Numbered from the stretch's first letter, positions 8,243 to 16,900 are shown. The stretch: 64,000 bases of DNA from Candidatus Saccharimonadota bacterium (GCA_028289245.1 JAQGGT010000006.1:387898-451897); one strand, 5' to 3'. Numbers and translations: made by a program. The notes: a model not told the origin generated them from the sequence alone.

Positions 8243-9589
8243 ATGACGAATCAGCAACGCCTTGTCCTCCTGGTGGCCATCCTAGCCTCCTTCGTGACGT
8301 TTTTGGACGGCTCGGTGGTGAATGTGGCGCTGCCGGCGATTAGCCGGGAGCTGGGCGGCGGCCTCAGCACGCAACAGTGGGTGGTCGACGCCTATGCCAT
8401 CACTTTGGGGGCGCTGATGCTGATCGCCGGGTCGATCAGCGATTTGTTTGGGCGCAAGAAAGTGCTGCAGTATGGTTTGATCGGCTTTTTGGCGGCCTCG
8501 GTGCTATGTGCGGTAGCGCCAACTGGCGCCGTGCTGATCATTGCCCGAGGGCTGCAAGGTGTTGCCGGCGCGCTGCTGGTGCCGAGTTCGTTGGCCCTGA
8601 TCATGTCGAGTTTCACGGGTAGGGCACAGGGCAAGGCTATTGGCACCTGGACGGCCTGGACGGGGATCGCCTTTATTATGGGCCCGTTGCTGGGCGGCTT
8701 TTTGGTGGACGCCGGCTCGTGGCGCTGGATTTTTGCGATTAACGCCCTGCCGGTGGCCGTCACGCTGTGGTTGCTGGCCAAGGTGCAGCAAGCCGAACAA
8801 CTAAAACAAAACACTGAGCTCGATATAACCGGCGCCGTGCTGTGTGCGCTGGCGCTGGGCGCGATCGGCTATGGCTTGATCGAGCAGTCGCAGTATGGCT
8901 GGGCCAGCCCGCTGATTTATGGTTCGCTGGCGCTGGGAGCGGCTGCCGCGGCCGGATTTGTGGCTTACGAGGCTCGGGCCAGCCACCCGATGCTGCCGCT
9001 TGGGCTGTTTAAGATTCGCAACTTTTGGGTGGGTAACCTGGCGACGGTGGCCATCTATAGCGGACTGTCGATCTCGACCTTCTTGCTAGTAATTACGCTG
9101 CAGCAGGTCAGCGGCTATTCGGCGATCTCGGCCGGACTGGCGCTGTTACCGGTGACGATTATCATGTTCTTTTTATCGCCACGGATTGGTGGGCTATCGG
9201 CCAAGTTTGGTCCACGCGCCTTTATGGCCCTAGGCCCGTTGGTGGCGGCCGCTGGCTTTGCCTTGATGTTACGCCTCGGCCAGCCGCTGCATTATTGGAC
9301 CCAGCTGTTTCCGGCGGTTGTGGTTTTTGGCCTTGGCCTGGCAACCACGGTGTCGCCGCTGACGTCGGCGGTGCTCGGCTCAATCGAAGCGCGTCAGGCC
9401 GGCATCGCTTCGGCCGTCAATAACGCCATCTCGCGTATTGCCGGGCTAGTGGCTATCGCCTCAATCGGTCTGATCATCGGGCCGGACGTTACCCTGACAG
9501 CTTTCCATAAGGGCGCGCTGAGTATGGTGGTCTTACTAATCATTGGCGGCCTAGTATCGCTGGCCGGCATCCGCAATTCACCTAACTAG
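8243..9589 (+). CDS. MFS drug:H+ antiporter (DHA2 family)
   Basis: 448-residue integral membrane protein with about 12-14 hydrophobic helices. It starts with the DHA2 hallmark FVTFLDGSVVNVALPAI (TM1 motif D1) and contains the motif-A loop GSISDLFGRKKVLQ between TM2 and TM3, and GLQGVAGALLVPSSLAL (motif B/C region). Such transporters export drugs or toxic metabolites using the proton gradient. TATACT lies 6 nt before the ATG, implying a leaderless, separate transcript just after the VWA gene. Substrate not predictable. Confidence 0.88.
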   Translation: MTNQQRLVLLVAILASFVTFLDGSVVNVALPAISRELGGGLSTQQWVVDAYAITLGALMLIAGSISDLFGRKKVLQYGLIGFLAASVLCAVAPTGAVLIIARGLQGVAGALLVPSSLALIMSSFTGRAQGKAIGTWTAWTGIAFIMGPLLGGFLVDAGSWRWIFAINALPVAVTLWLLAKVQQAEQLKQNTELDITGAVLCALALGAIGYGLIEQSQYGWASPLIYGSLALGAAAAAGFVAYEARASHPMLPLGLFKIRNFWVGNLATVAIYSGLSISTFLLVITLQQVSGYSAISAGLALLPVTIIMFFLSPRIGGLSAKFGPRAFMALGPLVAAAGFALMLRLGQPLHYWTQLFPAVVVFGLGLATTVSPLTSAVLGSIEARQAGIASAVNNAISRIAGLVAIASIGLIIGPDVTLTAFHKGALSMVVLLIIGGLVSLAGIRNSPN

Positions 9590-9592
9590 AAA

Positions 9593-9624
9593 AGCCGCTC
9601 AAATGCAGAAGCATCGGAGCGGCT
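9593..9624 (-). terminator. terminator of a short minus-strand transcript
   Basis: Arms AGCCGCTC (9593-9600) and GAGCGGCT (9617-9624) with an inner ATGC/GCAT stem closed by AGAA. The T-run lies on the minus-strand side, so it terminates leftward transcription best, but it may also act on the MFS transcript. Confidence 0.7.
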
Positions 9625-9671
9625 AAGGTATTCTGCCTCTTAACCGGGCAAATGTACGGCTTGGCCGGGGG

Positions 9672-9737
9672 CTAGGACGCGCGTACCTCCCGCACGTTGT
9701 TAGTCATTGCCTGATCGTTAGATTTAGGACTTTTCAA
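9672..9737 (-). CDS. possible 21-residue peptide in a short antisense transcription unit
   Basis: On the minus strand, TATACT (9778-9773), a purine-rich AAAGGGGG ribosome site (about 9750-9742) and a TTG start (9737) are followed by a 21-codon frame starting MKSPKSNDQAMTNN and ending TAG. About 45 nt of GC-rich, potentially folded sequence follows, then the terminator at 9593-9624. The whole unit is about 170 nt and could be a leader peptide, small protein or sRNA. No homologue recognised. The stretch 9780-9996 holds only AT-rich sequence and the start region of the next gene. Confidence 0.35.
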   Translation of the reverse strand: MKSPKSNDQAMTNNVREVRAS

Positions 9738-9996
9738 TGATTACCCCCTTTCTATTTTTGATTAATGCCTATAGTATATGCCGTCTTAAATCGACTCGCA
9801 ATGTAGTATGATCATCACTTTTTCAGCATAAAAACTGTAAAATTTGCAAATTTTGTAAAACAGTGGTCAAACCGCTTATTACTTAACTTGTCAATGGCAA
9901 TTTTCGCAACAATATGTTATTACTATATGTATTGTATAGAGGTGGCAAGCGTATAGCTGCTACACAGATTACGAAATATCTAAAGGGAGGACCCTC

Positions 9997-10767
9997 ATGC
10001 TTCACAGCCCAACCTATGTCTACGATCGACGTCCGCCGTCAGTGCTCCGCACGCACGCTGCTAGTTTGCTTGCCGCTGCCGTGATAGTATTTGGCGCCGT
10101 CCCGGTAGTGAGCGCTTTATCGAACCTCGGCGACCACGACAATGGTAGTGGTACTACCCCAACCACCGGTAACGCCACCGACCCCAATGGCTGGGCCGAC
10201 GGTAGCTACACACTCAGGGGCGATGGCAGCTCCATCCAGGGCAGTGGCTACAATAATCAGACAGGCGGCTCTAAGGGAATTGCCCTTGGTAATACGGCCA
10301 AGAAGAGCAGTAGCGTGGCCATGACACCTGCAACCCAGCCGGCGCCCGCTGCAAGCCCAACACCGGCCACCCCAACCTATCGCTACTATCGGAGCAGCGC
10401 TAGCTCACCGAGCAGCAACCAAGTGGCCAGCACAACGCCTGCCCCTACTACAACTACCAGCACTACGCCAGTAGTAGGTGGTATGGGTGCCGAAGACATG
10501 CAGCCGGCCACACCCACGAGTGGCAGTACAACCACCGCTAGCTCGGATCCGGGTACTACCACCAACCCGACGACGGGTAGCCCTGCGACCGGGACGGGTA
10601 CTACCACCGACCCAGGCACCCCTACAGACCCCACGGCCGGCTCCACGGGCGGTGATGGCTCGAACACTGGTTCGACTACCAACACGAATAATGGCGGCCT
10701 CACGGTCACTGTTGGCGGTACCGGCGTTACCATTGGTGGTGACGGCGGCCTGGTGGGCACCAACTAA
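9997..10767 (+). CDS. secreted Thr/Gly/Pro-rich low-complexity protein
   Basis: 256 residues. A hydrophobic segment at residues 23-42 (SLLAAAVIVFGAVPVVSAL) acts as signal peptide or N-terminal anchor. The rest is almost entirely Thr, Ser, Pro, Gly and Ala with GTTTDP-like runs and ends VTIGGDGGLVGTN. This resembles extended cell-surface stalks or adhesive coats. GGGAGG lies 7-12 nt before the ATG, so unlike many neighbours it has a strong Shine-Dalgarno and a real leader. A terminator follows. A host-contact or envelope role is only inference. Confidence 0.75.
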   Translation: MLHSPTYVYDRRPPSVLRTHAASLLAAAVIVFGAVPVVSALSNLGDHDNGSGTTPTTGNATDPNGWADGSYTLRGDGSSIQGSGYNNQTGGSKGIALGNTAKKSSSVAMTPATQPAPAASPTPATPTYRYYRSSASSPSSNQVASTTPAPTTTTSTTPVVGGMGAEDMQPATPTSGSTTTASSDPGTTTNPTTGSPATGTGTTTDPGTPTDPTAGSTGGDGSNTGSTTNTNNGGLTVTVGGTGVTIGGDGGLVGTN

Positions 10768-10793
10768 CATTCGCACGCCAAGCGTGCTCCACC

Positions 10794-10823
10794 AAAGCAG
10801 CCCAACCTCCCTCGGGCTGCTTT
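10794..10823 (+). terminator. Rho-independent terminator
   Basis: Perfect hairpin AAAGCAGCCC (10794-10803) / GGGCTGCTTT (10814-10823) with a 10-nt loop ending in a T-run, 27 nt after the stop of the secreted protein. Confidence 0.85.
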
Positions 10824-10838
10824 TGCTACCATAGAGCT

Positions 10839-11027
10839 ATGCAATATATCGATCCGTCGCTGCCCTGCGCCGACAAACTGGCCTTCGATAGCCGCAAAGA
10901 AGCGGCCGCAACAGCGGTGGTGGCCTTTCATCGCTATGGAACTAAGATGTATCCCTACGTGTGCCGCTACTGCGGTTTATGGCATCTTTCGAGTCGAAGT
11001 AACAACAATGGTGACGATTACGCTTGA
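10839..11027 (+). CDS. small zinc-knuckle-like protein
   Basis: 62 residues with a compact central motif YPYVCRYCGLWHLSS, which looks like a half zinc ribbon (CxxC followed by a Trp-His pair), and an upstream LPCADKLAFDSRKEA helix. Short proteins with a Y-x-C-x-x-C-x-x-W-H-L core are common in phage and CPR genomes and may bind nucleic acid. TACCAT lies 6 nt before the ATG (possible leaderless start). It precedes the trehalase gene by 32 nt. Confidence 0.65.
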   Translation: MQYIDPSLPCADKLAFDSRKEAAATAVVAFHRYGTKMYPYVCRYCGLWHLSSRSNNNGDDYA

Positions 11028-11059
11028 CCGGCCCTAGCTCAACCCTTTAGGCTAGGAGC

Positions 11060-12337
11060 ATGTCTACCTACAACAAAGCCAAAAAAATGGTCCAGGCCTT
11101 GCAACTGTCCTTTCGGCCAGATAAGGAACTGAGCCCCACCGATGTGGCCGCGGCGCGCGACTACATTGCTACATATTGGGAACAAACGAAGCGCTTCCAC
11201 CCCAAGGACGACGAAAGCCTGCTCGGGCTACCCAAGCCCTACCTGGTGCCGTCGTTCAGCGCCAAAACCGGCTTTGACTACAACGAGCTTTATTACTGGG
11301 ACAGCTACTTTATGGTCCAGGGCATGCTCGATGCTGAGCACGAAGAGTTGGTCAAGGGTATCTTGGAGGATCTAGTAGCGTTGTTTAAACGTTTTAAAGT
11401 GATTCCCAACGCTTCGCGCACCTATCTCACTGGCCGGTCGCAGCCGCCGTTCCTGACCAGCTTTATTTTTGACATTTACCAGGCCTACAAGCCGGGCGAC
11501 CAATGGCTTAAAGAGGCTATCGACATCGCCAAGCAGGAGTACGCCACCGTCTGGATGGGGGTCAAAAAGCCCAATGAGCGCCAGGTCTACAAAGGCCTCA
11601 GCCGCTACTACGACATTAACTACCTGCATGACCTTGCCGAAGCCGAGAGCGGCTGGGACATGACGCCGCGCTTCTCGCGCCGGGCGCTCAACTACCTACC
11701 GGTGGACCTCAACGCATTGCTCTACAAATACGAGACCGATTTCGCCCGGGCTGCCAAAATCTTCGATGACAAGCGCGAAGCCGCTCGCTGGGAGGCGGCC
11801 GCCGAAGCCCGCAAGGCTACTATGAATGACCTCATGTGGGACCGCATCCGGGGCCTCTACTACGACTACAACTATGCCAAAGAAAAACGTGGCAACGTTA
11901 GCAGCTTGGCGGCCTATTTCCCGATGTGGGCTGGCATGGTGACCGATAAGCAAGCGGCTAGCATGGTCAAAGCCCTGCGCCGGTTTGAGAATAAGGGCGG
12001 CCTCGCCACCACCGATGCCCTACCGGTCGGCCAATTTGTGCTCGGCAGCATGCCCACTCAGTGGGCCTATCCCAATGGCTGGGCGCCGCTGCACTTTATC
12101 GTCATCAAGGGCTTGGAGCGCTACGGCTACCACGCCGATGCCCGCCGGGTGGCTATGAAGTGGCTCAAGGCCAATCTCAGCTGGTTCAACGAAAACGGCT
12201 TATTCCTCGAGAAGTACAATGTCGTTTCACCGGAAAAGCCACCCGTCAAAGGTGTCTATCCCAGCCAAGAAGGCTTTGGCTGGACCAACGCCGTTTTTGA
12301 GCGGCTATGCCAAGATTACGTTGACCGCGCCGAGTAG
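11060..12337 (+). CDS. GH37 alpha,alpha-trehalase (short form)
   Basis: Hydrolyses trehalose to two glucose molecules. The 425-residue protein carries the trehalase signatures: NELYYWDSYF near residue 78, VIPNASRTYLTGRSQPPFL near 114 and QWAYPNGWAPLHF near 334, as well as the Glu/Asp-rich catalytic (alpha/alpha)6-barrel pattern. It is about 100 residues shorter than E. coli TreF and has no signal peptide, so it is probably cytosolic. It ends immediately against the convergent gene at 12338. Trehalose may come from the host bacterium or be a stress solute (inference). Confidence 0.88.
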   Translation: MSTYNKAKKMVQALQLSFRPDKELSPTDVAAARDYIATYWEQTKRFHPKDDESLLGLPKPYLVPSFSAKTGFDYNELYYWDSYFMVQGMLDAEHEELVKGILEDLVALFKRFKVIPNASRTYLTGRSQPPFLTSFIFDIYQAYKPGDQWLKEAIDIAKQEYATVWMGVKKPNERQVYKGLSRYYDINYLHDLAEAESGWDMTPRFSRRALNYLPVDLNALLYKYETDFARAAKIFDDKREAARWEAAAEARKATMNDLMWDRIRGLYYDYNYAKEKRGNVSSLAAYFPMWAGMVTDKQAASMVKALRRFENKGGLATTDALPVGQFVLGSMPTQWAYPNGWAPLHFIVIKGLERYGYHADARRVAMKWLKANLSWFNENGLFLEKYNVVSPEKPPVKGVYPSQEGFGWTNAVFERLCQDYVDRAE

Positions 12338-12703
12338 CTAAGCGTTATCGTTAGGATCTACTGGTTCTATGGTCGGAATGAAGTCTATAATTTCGCCAAC
12401 AGCGCGAATCGTCGCATCGCCGACGCTCGCGATCGACCACAGTGGCCGCAGTTCTTCCTGGGTCATGTCACTAGGGTGTTTTAAAAAGGTGACGCCGTGC
12501 AAATGAAATTGGACTGGCTTGTCGCCAGGCTCATTACTTTCAGATTTTTTGACCCGCTGGAGCATTTTCCAAGAGGCATGGCTGACTTCGTTACTAGGGT
12601 GGGCTAGGGTAGTTAGGAGTACATCGTCCGTGACACTAGGCTCTTTGCCGTAGTAGTAGACGATTGACAGTGGTGCGAATGTCTCAGAGGAATGCAGCTT
12701 CAT
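12338..12703 (-). CDS. hypothetical protein, 121 residues
   Basis: Soluble protein starting MKLHSSETFAPLSIVYYY and ending EPVDPNDNA, with the central segment FHLHGVTFLKHPSDMTQEEL. No family recognised. A minus-strand -10 (TATAAT) lies about 15 nt upstream of the ATG. It is divergent from the isochorismatase-family gene and convergent, with no gap, to the trehalase gene. Confidence 0.55.
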   Translation of the reverse strand: MKLHSSETFAPLSIVYYYGKEPSVTDDVLLTTLAHPSNEVSHASWKMLQRVKKSESNEPGDKPVQFHLHGVTFLKHPSDMTQEELRPLWSIASVGDATIRAVGEIIDFIPTIEPVDPNDNA

Positions 12704-12764
12704 ATACTTTAATTATACCATATTTGCTCAAATATGTAAACAAAATCTGACTCTCCCTATCTGT

Positions 12765-12770
12765 TATAAT
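12765..12770 (+). promoter_or_regulatory. extended -10 box creating a leaderless start
   Basis: TGTTATAAT ends at 12770, exactly 7 nt before ATG 12778. It overlaps the upstream in-frame ATG 12769, so that codon would lie within the promoter and the downstream ATG is the real start. Confidence 0.75.
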
Positions 12771-12777
12771 GAAGGGT

Positions 12778-13296
12778 ATGCAAAAAAGTTTATTACTTAT
12801 TGTGGACGCGCAGCAGGGCTTTATCGGCACTGAAGCTACGCGGAGGGCGGTGTCCAAAATTAAGGCCTTGGAAACAGCCTGGCACGAACGCCAATGGCCG
12901 GTCGTGTTTAGTCGGTTTATTAATAAACCAGAAAGTCCCTGGGTACGTTTTATCGGGTCGGACAGTCTTATGCATGAGCCAGATACGGCCTTAGACCCGG
13001 CATTCAAGACCGACGATGCTACTGTCTACGACAAGACCACCTATGCCGCGTGGTCACCCGAAATTAGCCAGCGTTGCAACTCCGAGAAGATAGACACCGT
13101 AATTCTCTGTGGCGTCGATACCGACCAGTGCGTGTTGGCGACGGCCATCGCTATATTTGAATCTGGCTTGCGCCCCGTCGTTGTACAAGACTGTTGCGCC
13201 AGCGGCGCCGGTAGCGAGTTTCATGAAGCTGCCTTATTATTGATACAGCGCCTGATAGGCCGAGATCAATTAGTAATGAGCAAGGATGTACTATGA
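12778..13296 (+). CDS. isochorismatase-family cysteine hydrolase
   Basis: 172 residues. Alpha/beta hydrolase of the isochorismatase/nicotinamidase superfamily. The catalytic triad is visible: Asp in LLLIVDAQQGF, Lys in VYDKTTYAAW and Cys in VILCGVDTDQCVLATA. Members hydrolyse amides or enol ethers; nicotinamidase is one option, but its metal-binding set is not obvious, so the substrate is left open. The start is ATG 12778, placed 7 nt after the -10 box. It overlaps the HIT-family gene by 4 nt (ATGA), so they are translationally coupled. Confidence 0.85.
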   Translation: MQKSLLLIVDAQQGFIGTEATRRAVSKIKALETAWHERQWPVVFSRFINKPESPWVRFIGSDSLMHEPDTALDPAFKTDDATVYDKTTYAAWSPEISQRCNSEKIDTVILCGVDTDQCVLATAIAIFESGLRPVVVQDCCASGAGSEFHEAALLLIQRLIGRDQLVMSKDVL

Positions 13297-13712
13297 GCGA
13301 AATAACTGATTGTCCGTTTTGTGAGCCGCAAGATCGTGTCCTCAAAGAGACTACCTCGGCCCAGGTATTATTGAGCGACCCGCGCAAGGTGCCCGGCCAC
13401 TTCTTGGTGATGCCGAAGCGCCACGTCGAAAAACCCTGGGATCTGACGGAGCAGGAAATACAGGATATTTTTGAGCTGATTTTCTTTATTGAACGCCGGA
13501 TCATCGGCAAACTGGGCGACGGCTGCGACATTCGCCAAAACTACCGACCGTTCAACCGCCAAGACGCCCTCAAGGTAAATCACCTGACCTTCCATGTCGT
13601 ACCTCGCTCCAAAGATGATTACATTCACCTGGTCTCCGAGCGTTTCGAGAAAGATCTGTTTGCCGAACTCGACGATGTCGAGCGGGCCGCTGTCGTGAAG
13701 CTGCTGAAGTAA
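13293..13712 (+). CDS. HIT-family protein with substituted catalytic histidine
   Basis: 139 residues of the histidine-triad nucleotide hydrolase/transferase fold: N-terminal CPFC (zinc-ribbon-like), PGHFLVMPKRHVEKPWDLT, and the triad region KVNHLTFHVVPRS. In the family the triad is H-x-H-x-H-x-x with the middle histidine as nucleophile; here it reads H97-L-T99-F-H101, so the nucleophile position is Thr. The protein may therefore bind nucleotides without classical hydrolysis or use another mechanism. It sits in a coupled run with an isochorismatase-family gene and a Nudix gene (1-nt overlap). Confidence 0.82.
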   Translation: MSEITDCPFCEPQDRVLKETTSAQVLLSDPRKVPGHFLVMPKRHVEKPWDLTEQEIQDIFELIFFIERRIIGKLGDGCDIRQNYRPFNRQDALKVNHLTFHVVPRSKDDYIHLVSERFEKDLFAELDDVERAAVVKLLK

Positions 13713-14170
13713 TGGCCAAGCAGGCGGCCGGCATACTGGTGTTCCGGGTAGTCGATGCGGTGACCGAAGTATTGCTGGTCCATTTGGGCGGGCCGATTTG
13801 GGGCCACCAGGACTGGTGGTCGATCCCTAAGGGTGAACTTGAGCCTTCGGAAGACCATTTGGCGGCGGCGTACCGCGAGTTTGAGGAAGAGGTGGGCATG
13901 CCGCCCCCAGCTGGTGAGCTGATTGAGCTCGGAGAGGTAGTGCAGCCTGGCGGCAAGCGTAACTTCATCTGGGCCGTTGAAGGCACGCTCGATTTGGCTG
14001 ACTTCTCCTGTAACACCTTTACCATGGAATGGCCGCCGCGCTCCGGTGTCATAGCCGAATTCCCGGAGAACGACCGGGCTGAGTGGTTTGACCTCGACAG
14101 CGCCCGCCGCAAACTCTTTCCGCATCAAGTTGCCTTTATCGACCGACTCGCTGCCCATCTAAAATCATAA
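13712..14170 (+). CDS. Nudix hydrolase (diadenosine polyphosphatase-like)
   Basis: 152 residues. A complete Nudix box G-x5-E-x7-REFEEEVGM runs from GELEPSEDHL to EEEVGM (about residues 42-64), giving the Mg2+-dependent pyrophosphohydrolase loop. The preceding WSIPKG and the opening AAGILVFRV resemble the Ap4A hydrolase subgroup. It starts at the last base of the HIT gene stop (TAATG), so the two nucleotide-handling proteins are made together. Substrate is inferred. Confidence 0.85.
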   Translation: MAKQAAGILVFRVVDAVTEVLLVHLGGPIWGHQDWWSIPKGELEPSEDHLAAAYREFEEEVGMPPPAGELIELGEVVQPGGKRNFIWAVEGTLDLADFSCNTFTMEWPPRSGVIAEFPENDRAEWFDLDSARRKLFPHQVAFIDRLAAHLKS

Positions 14171-14201
14171 AAACAGGGGTGACAGACGGCGGTTCACAGG
14201 G

Positions 14202-14207
14202 TACACT
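14202..14207 (+). promoter_or_regulatory. -10 box of the metG-tatD operon
   Basis: TACACT ends 7 nt before ATG 14215, the conserved MetG start; a longer in-frame GTG start at 14179 would lie upstream of the promoter. Confidence 0.6.
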
Positions 14208-14214
14208 GGAATAC

Positions 14215-15672
14215 ATGAGTAAATTTTATGTCGCCACATCTATCGCCTATGTTAACGGAGCACCGCATCTCGGTCACGCGATGGAGATGGTCATGGCCGA
14301 CGTTTTGGCTCGCGCCGCCCGTCAGGCTGGCGACGAGGTGTTTTTTAGTACTGGCACCGACGAACATGGCGGCAAAATTGCCGAAAAGGCCGCCGAGCTC
14401 AAGCTGACGCCCCAGGCCCTGGCCGACACAATGAGCGCCCAGTTTAGCAAACTGGCTCACGACTTGGATATTAGTAACGACGCCTTTATCCGCACGACCG
14501 ATCCGGGCCACGTTGAACGCGCTAAAATTATCTGGAAAGCCCTCAAGGACGACATTTACAAGGGGAGTTACGAAGGTTGGTATTGTACCGGCGATGAAGA
14601 GTTCTTTAGTGAAAAAGTCGTCAAAGACAACAAAGGCATTTGCCCGGACCACAACCGTCCCTATGAAAAAGTCGAGGAAGAGAACTATTTCTTCCGGCTC
14701 AGCGCTTATGGCGACCGCATCCTCGAAGCCATCAACAACGGCGCCTTTACTATCGTGCCGGAGTCGCGCCGCAACGAAATTGTCAGCCTTATTGAGAGTG
14801 GGCTAGAAGACATTAGCATCTCACGGCCGAAAGAAAACGTCTCGTGGGGCATCCCGGTGCCGAGCGATGCCAAGCAGGTCATGTACGTCTGGTTTGAAGC
14901 CTTGATGAACTACATTACCGTTTTGGGCTACCCGGAACACGCAGACTTCAAAGCCTACTGGCCGGCCAACGTGCAGGTGATTGGCAAGGGCATTTTGCGC
15001 TTCCATGCCGCCATCTGGCCGGCTATGTTGATGGGACTCAAATTGCCATTGCCGGACACGCTGTACGCCCATGGCTACGTCACCGTCGATAACCAAAAAA
15101 TGAGCAAGAGCCTCGGTAACGCCGTGTCGCCGCACGACATCATCGCCAAGTACGGCCCGGACGCCTTCCGCTATTACTTCCTGCGCCATATCCCCAGCTA
15201 TGGTGATGGCGACTTCAACTGGGATGCCTTCGACGCCGCCTATAACAACGAATTAGCCAACGAACTCGGCAACGCCGTACAGCGCACTGCCGCCATGATT
15301 CAAAAGTACCAAGACGGTAGTATTGGCGATGTGCCCGAGGCCGAGCATGACTATGCGCAGTACCGCACTGCGCTGGCCGAGTGCCGTTTTGACCGGGCAC
15401 TGGATGAGGTTTGGGAACAAGTTCGCGGCCTCAATCAGTACATTGACCAAGAAAAGCCCTGGACCTTGGCCAAAGAAGACGACACCAGTCATCTGCAAGA
15501 GGTACTGGCCTACCAGGTGAGTAACCTACTAGAGATTGCCGATTTGCTGGAGCCTTTTCTACCCAGTACGGCTGAGCGGATTCGCGACGTCTTTGACTCT
15601 GGTACCATCAAGCCAATTACTGCCACATTGTTTCCGAAGCAAGAAGACAAACCAACCCCTGCCACAAAATGA
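14215..15672 (+). CDS. metG: methionyl-tRNA synthetase
   Basis: Charges tRNA-Met with methionine. 485 residues, class I: the HIGH-type motif is GAPHLGH near residue 14 after the conserved MSKFYVATSIAYVN start, the KMSKS motif is QKMSKSLGN near residue 295, and the anticodon-binding helical domain follows, including NQYIDQEKPW. There is no C-terminal tRNA-binding (EMAP-like) domain. The start is ATG 14215, 7 nt after a -10 box. The stop overlaps the tatD start by 4 nt. Confidence 0.95.
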   Translation: MSKFYVATSIAYVNGAPHLGHAMEMVMADVLARAARQAGDEVFFSTGTDEHGGKIAEKAAELKLTPQALADTMSAQFSKLAHDLDISNDAFIRTTDPGHVERAKIIWKALKDDIYKGSYEGWYCTGDEEFFSEKVVKDNKGICPDHNRPYEKVEEENYFFRLSAYGDRILEAINNGAFTIVPESRRNEIVSLIESGLEDISISRPKENVSWGIPVPSDAKQVMYVWFEALMNYITVLGYPEHADFKAYWPANVQVIGKGILRFHAAIWPAMLMGLKLPLPDTLYAHGYVTVDNQKMSKSLGNAVSPHDIIAKYGPDAFRYYFLRHIPSYGDGDFNWDAFDAAYNNELANELGNAVQRTAAMIQKYQDGSIGDVPEAEHDYAQYRTALAECRFDRALDEVWEQVRGLNQYIDQEKPWTLAKEDDTSHLQEVLAYQVSNLLEIADLLEPFLPSTAERIRDVFDSGTIKPITATLFPKQEDKPTPATK

Positions 15673-16502
15673 TCGATACGCACTGCCACATTCAGTCGGT
15701 GGGTCTGGCCGAGGGTAAGGGTGAGGGTGAGCGCTCCACTCGGGAGCTATGGGCTAAGGCTACGGCCCTCACTGGCGCCGAAGTCCTCCAGAATGCTGCC
15801 GCAGCCGATGTGGCTACCATGATCTGCGTCGGCTGTAACCTCGACGATAGTCGTTTGGCCATCGAATTTGCCGACGGTGCCCCGGACAGCTGCTACGCCA
15901 GCATTGGATTGCATCCCCACGAGGCTCAACACTATGTCGGTGATGCTGATAAGCTGCAAACCTTTGCCGGGTTGGCAGTTGAGCCAAAAGTGGTTGCCGT
16001 GGGCGAATGTGGGCTCGATTATTTCTACGAGCATTCGCCGCGTGAAGCCCAGCTAGAGATCTTACGATTTCAGTTCCGCTTGGCGGCCGAGCATGATCTG
16101 CCGATGATCTTTCACGTTCGTGAGGCCTTCGACGATTTTTGGCCAATTTTTGACGAGTTCCACGCTGTTACACCGGTGCGGGGCGTGTTGCACAGCTACA
16201 CTGATAACGCTGCAAACTTGCAATTGGCCATGGACCGCGGGCTGTACATCGGCGTTAATGGCATCGCCACCTTTGCCAAAAATCCGGCCCAACTGGCCGT
16301 CTATAGGGATATCCCGTTGCAAAAAATGCTACTTGAAACTGACGCTCCCTTCTTGACACCGACCCCTTATCGTGGTAAAGTGAATGAGCCGAAATATTTG
16401 CAGCAAATTGCAAATTTCTTAGCCGAACTGCGTGCCGATTCCTTAGAGACTATTGCGAGTGCGACCACAGCGAATGCTACAGCACTTTTTGGCCTCAAAT
16501 AA
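15669..16502 (+). CDS. tatD: TatD-family metal-dependent DNase/hydrolase
   Basis: 277 residues. Metal-dependent TIM-barrel hydrolase. Metal ligands are visible in order: MIDTHCHI at the start, VGECGLDYF near residue 117, MIFHVREAF near 142, HSYTDNA, and LLETDAPFLTP near 219. The usual TatD length is 260. A 20-residue Gly/Glu-rich insertion (GLAEGKGEGERSTR) follows the first motif. Overlap with metG (ATGA) is typical of the widespread metG-tatD pairing. Confidence 0.92.
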   Translation: MIDTHCHIQSVGLAEGKGEGERSTRELWAKATALTGAEVLQNAAAADVATMICVGCNLDDSRLAIEFADGAPDSCYASIGLHPHEAQHYVGDADKLQTFAGLAVEPKVVAVGECGLDYFYEHSPREAQLEILRFQFRLAAEHDLPMIFHVREAFDDFWPIFDEFHAVTPVRGVLHSYTDNAANLQLAMDRGLYIGVNGIATFAKNPAQLAVYRDIPLQKMLLETDAPFLTPTPYRGKVNEPKYLQQIANFLAELRADSLETIASATTANATALFGLK

Positions 16503-16507
16503 TTATT

Positions 16508-16900
16508 ATGCAAAAAAATCCTTCATCCTCACAAGAATCTATTGTCAATGGCGTCGCTTCAGAGCGCCGTAGCTTGGTGCCAGACGCCGGCTACCGCCTG
16601 AAGATGGCTTTGTTCCCGGACCCCGTCGTCCAGGTTCGTTTGGCTGCCCACCAACAAGCCGAGCGCCAGCGCGCTGAGGCTCGCTTGGCTGCCGCTCAGC
16701 TGCCACCCGCACCCGAGGTCGTTCCCACGGCGGTTGTACCCGAGCAGGCCGCTGTCTCTCGGCAGCCTGAAACGCTCACCGACCAAGCAACCCGTATCCG
16801 TGCCGCCCAGAGCAGCATTGCCGCCGCCCACGAAGCCCAGCCGGAAGTGATTCAGCTCTTCCCGCAAACCAACGAGGACAACTATGGGATTACTGCCTAA
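16508..16900 (+). CDS. hypothetical Ala/Gln-rich protein
   Basis: 130 residues. The N-terminal third has a conserved-looking patch GYRLKMALFPDPVVQVRL, then an Ala/Glu/Arg-rich helix (QQAERQRAEARLAAAQ), a Pro/Val-rich linker and a second helix. No family recognised. It starts 5 nt after tatD and overlaps the next gene by 17 nt, so it belongs to the metG-tatD-nifS transcript. Confidence 0.6.
   Translation: MQKNPSSSQESIVNGVASERRSLVPDAGYRLKMALFPDPVVQVRLAAHQQAERQRAEARLAAAQLPPAPEVVPTAVVPEQAAVSRQPETLTDQATRIRAAQSSIAAAHEAQPEVIQLFPQTNEDNYGITA

Noticed and set aside
10386..10776. Antisense frames inside the Thr-rich secreted protein gene
   Set aside because: Low-complexity codon repeats keep several frames open; only the plus-strand frame has a Shine-Dalgarno and a signal segment.
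11060..12337. Trehalase called as a truncated pseudogene because it is about 100 residues short
   Set aside because: All signature motifs are present in order and the frame is intact; the shorter length fits a cytosolic form lacking the periplasmic N-terminus.
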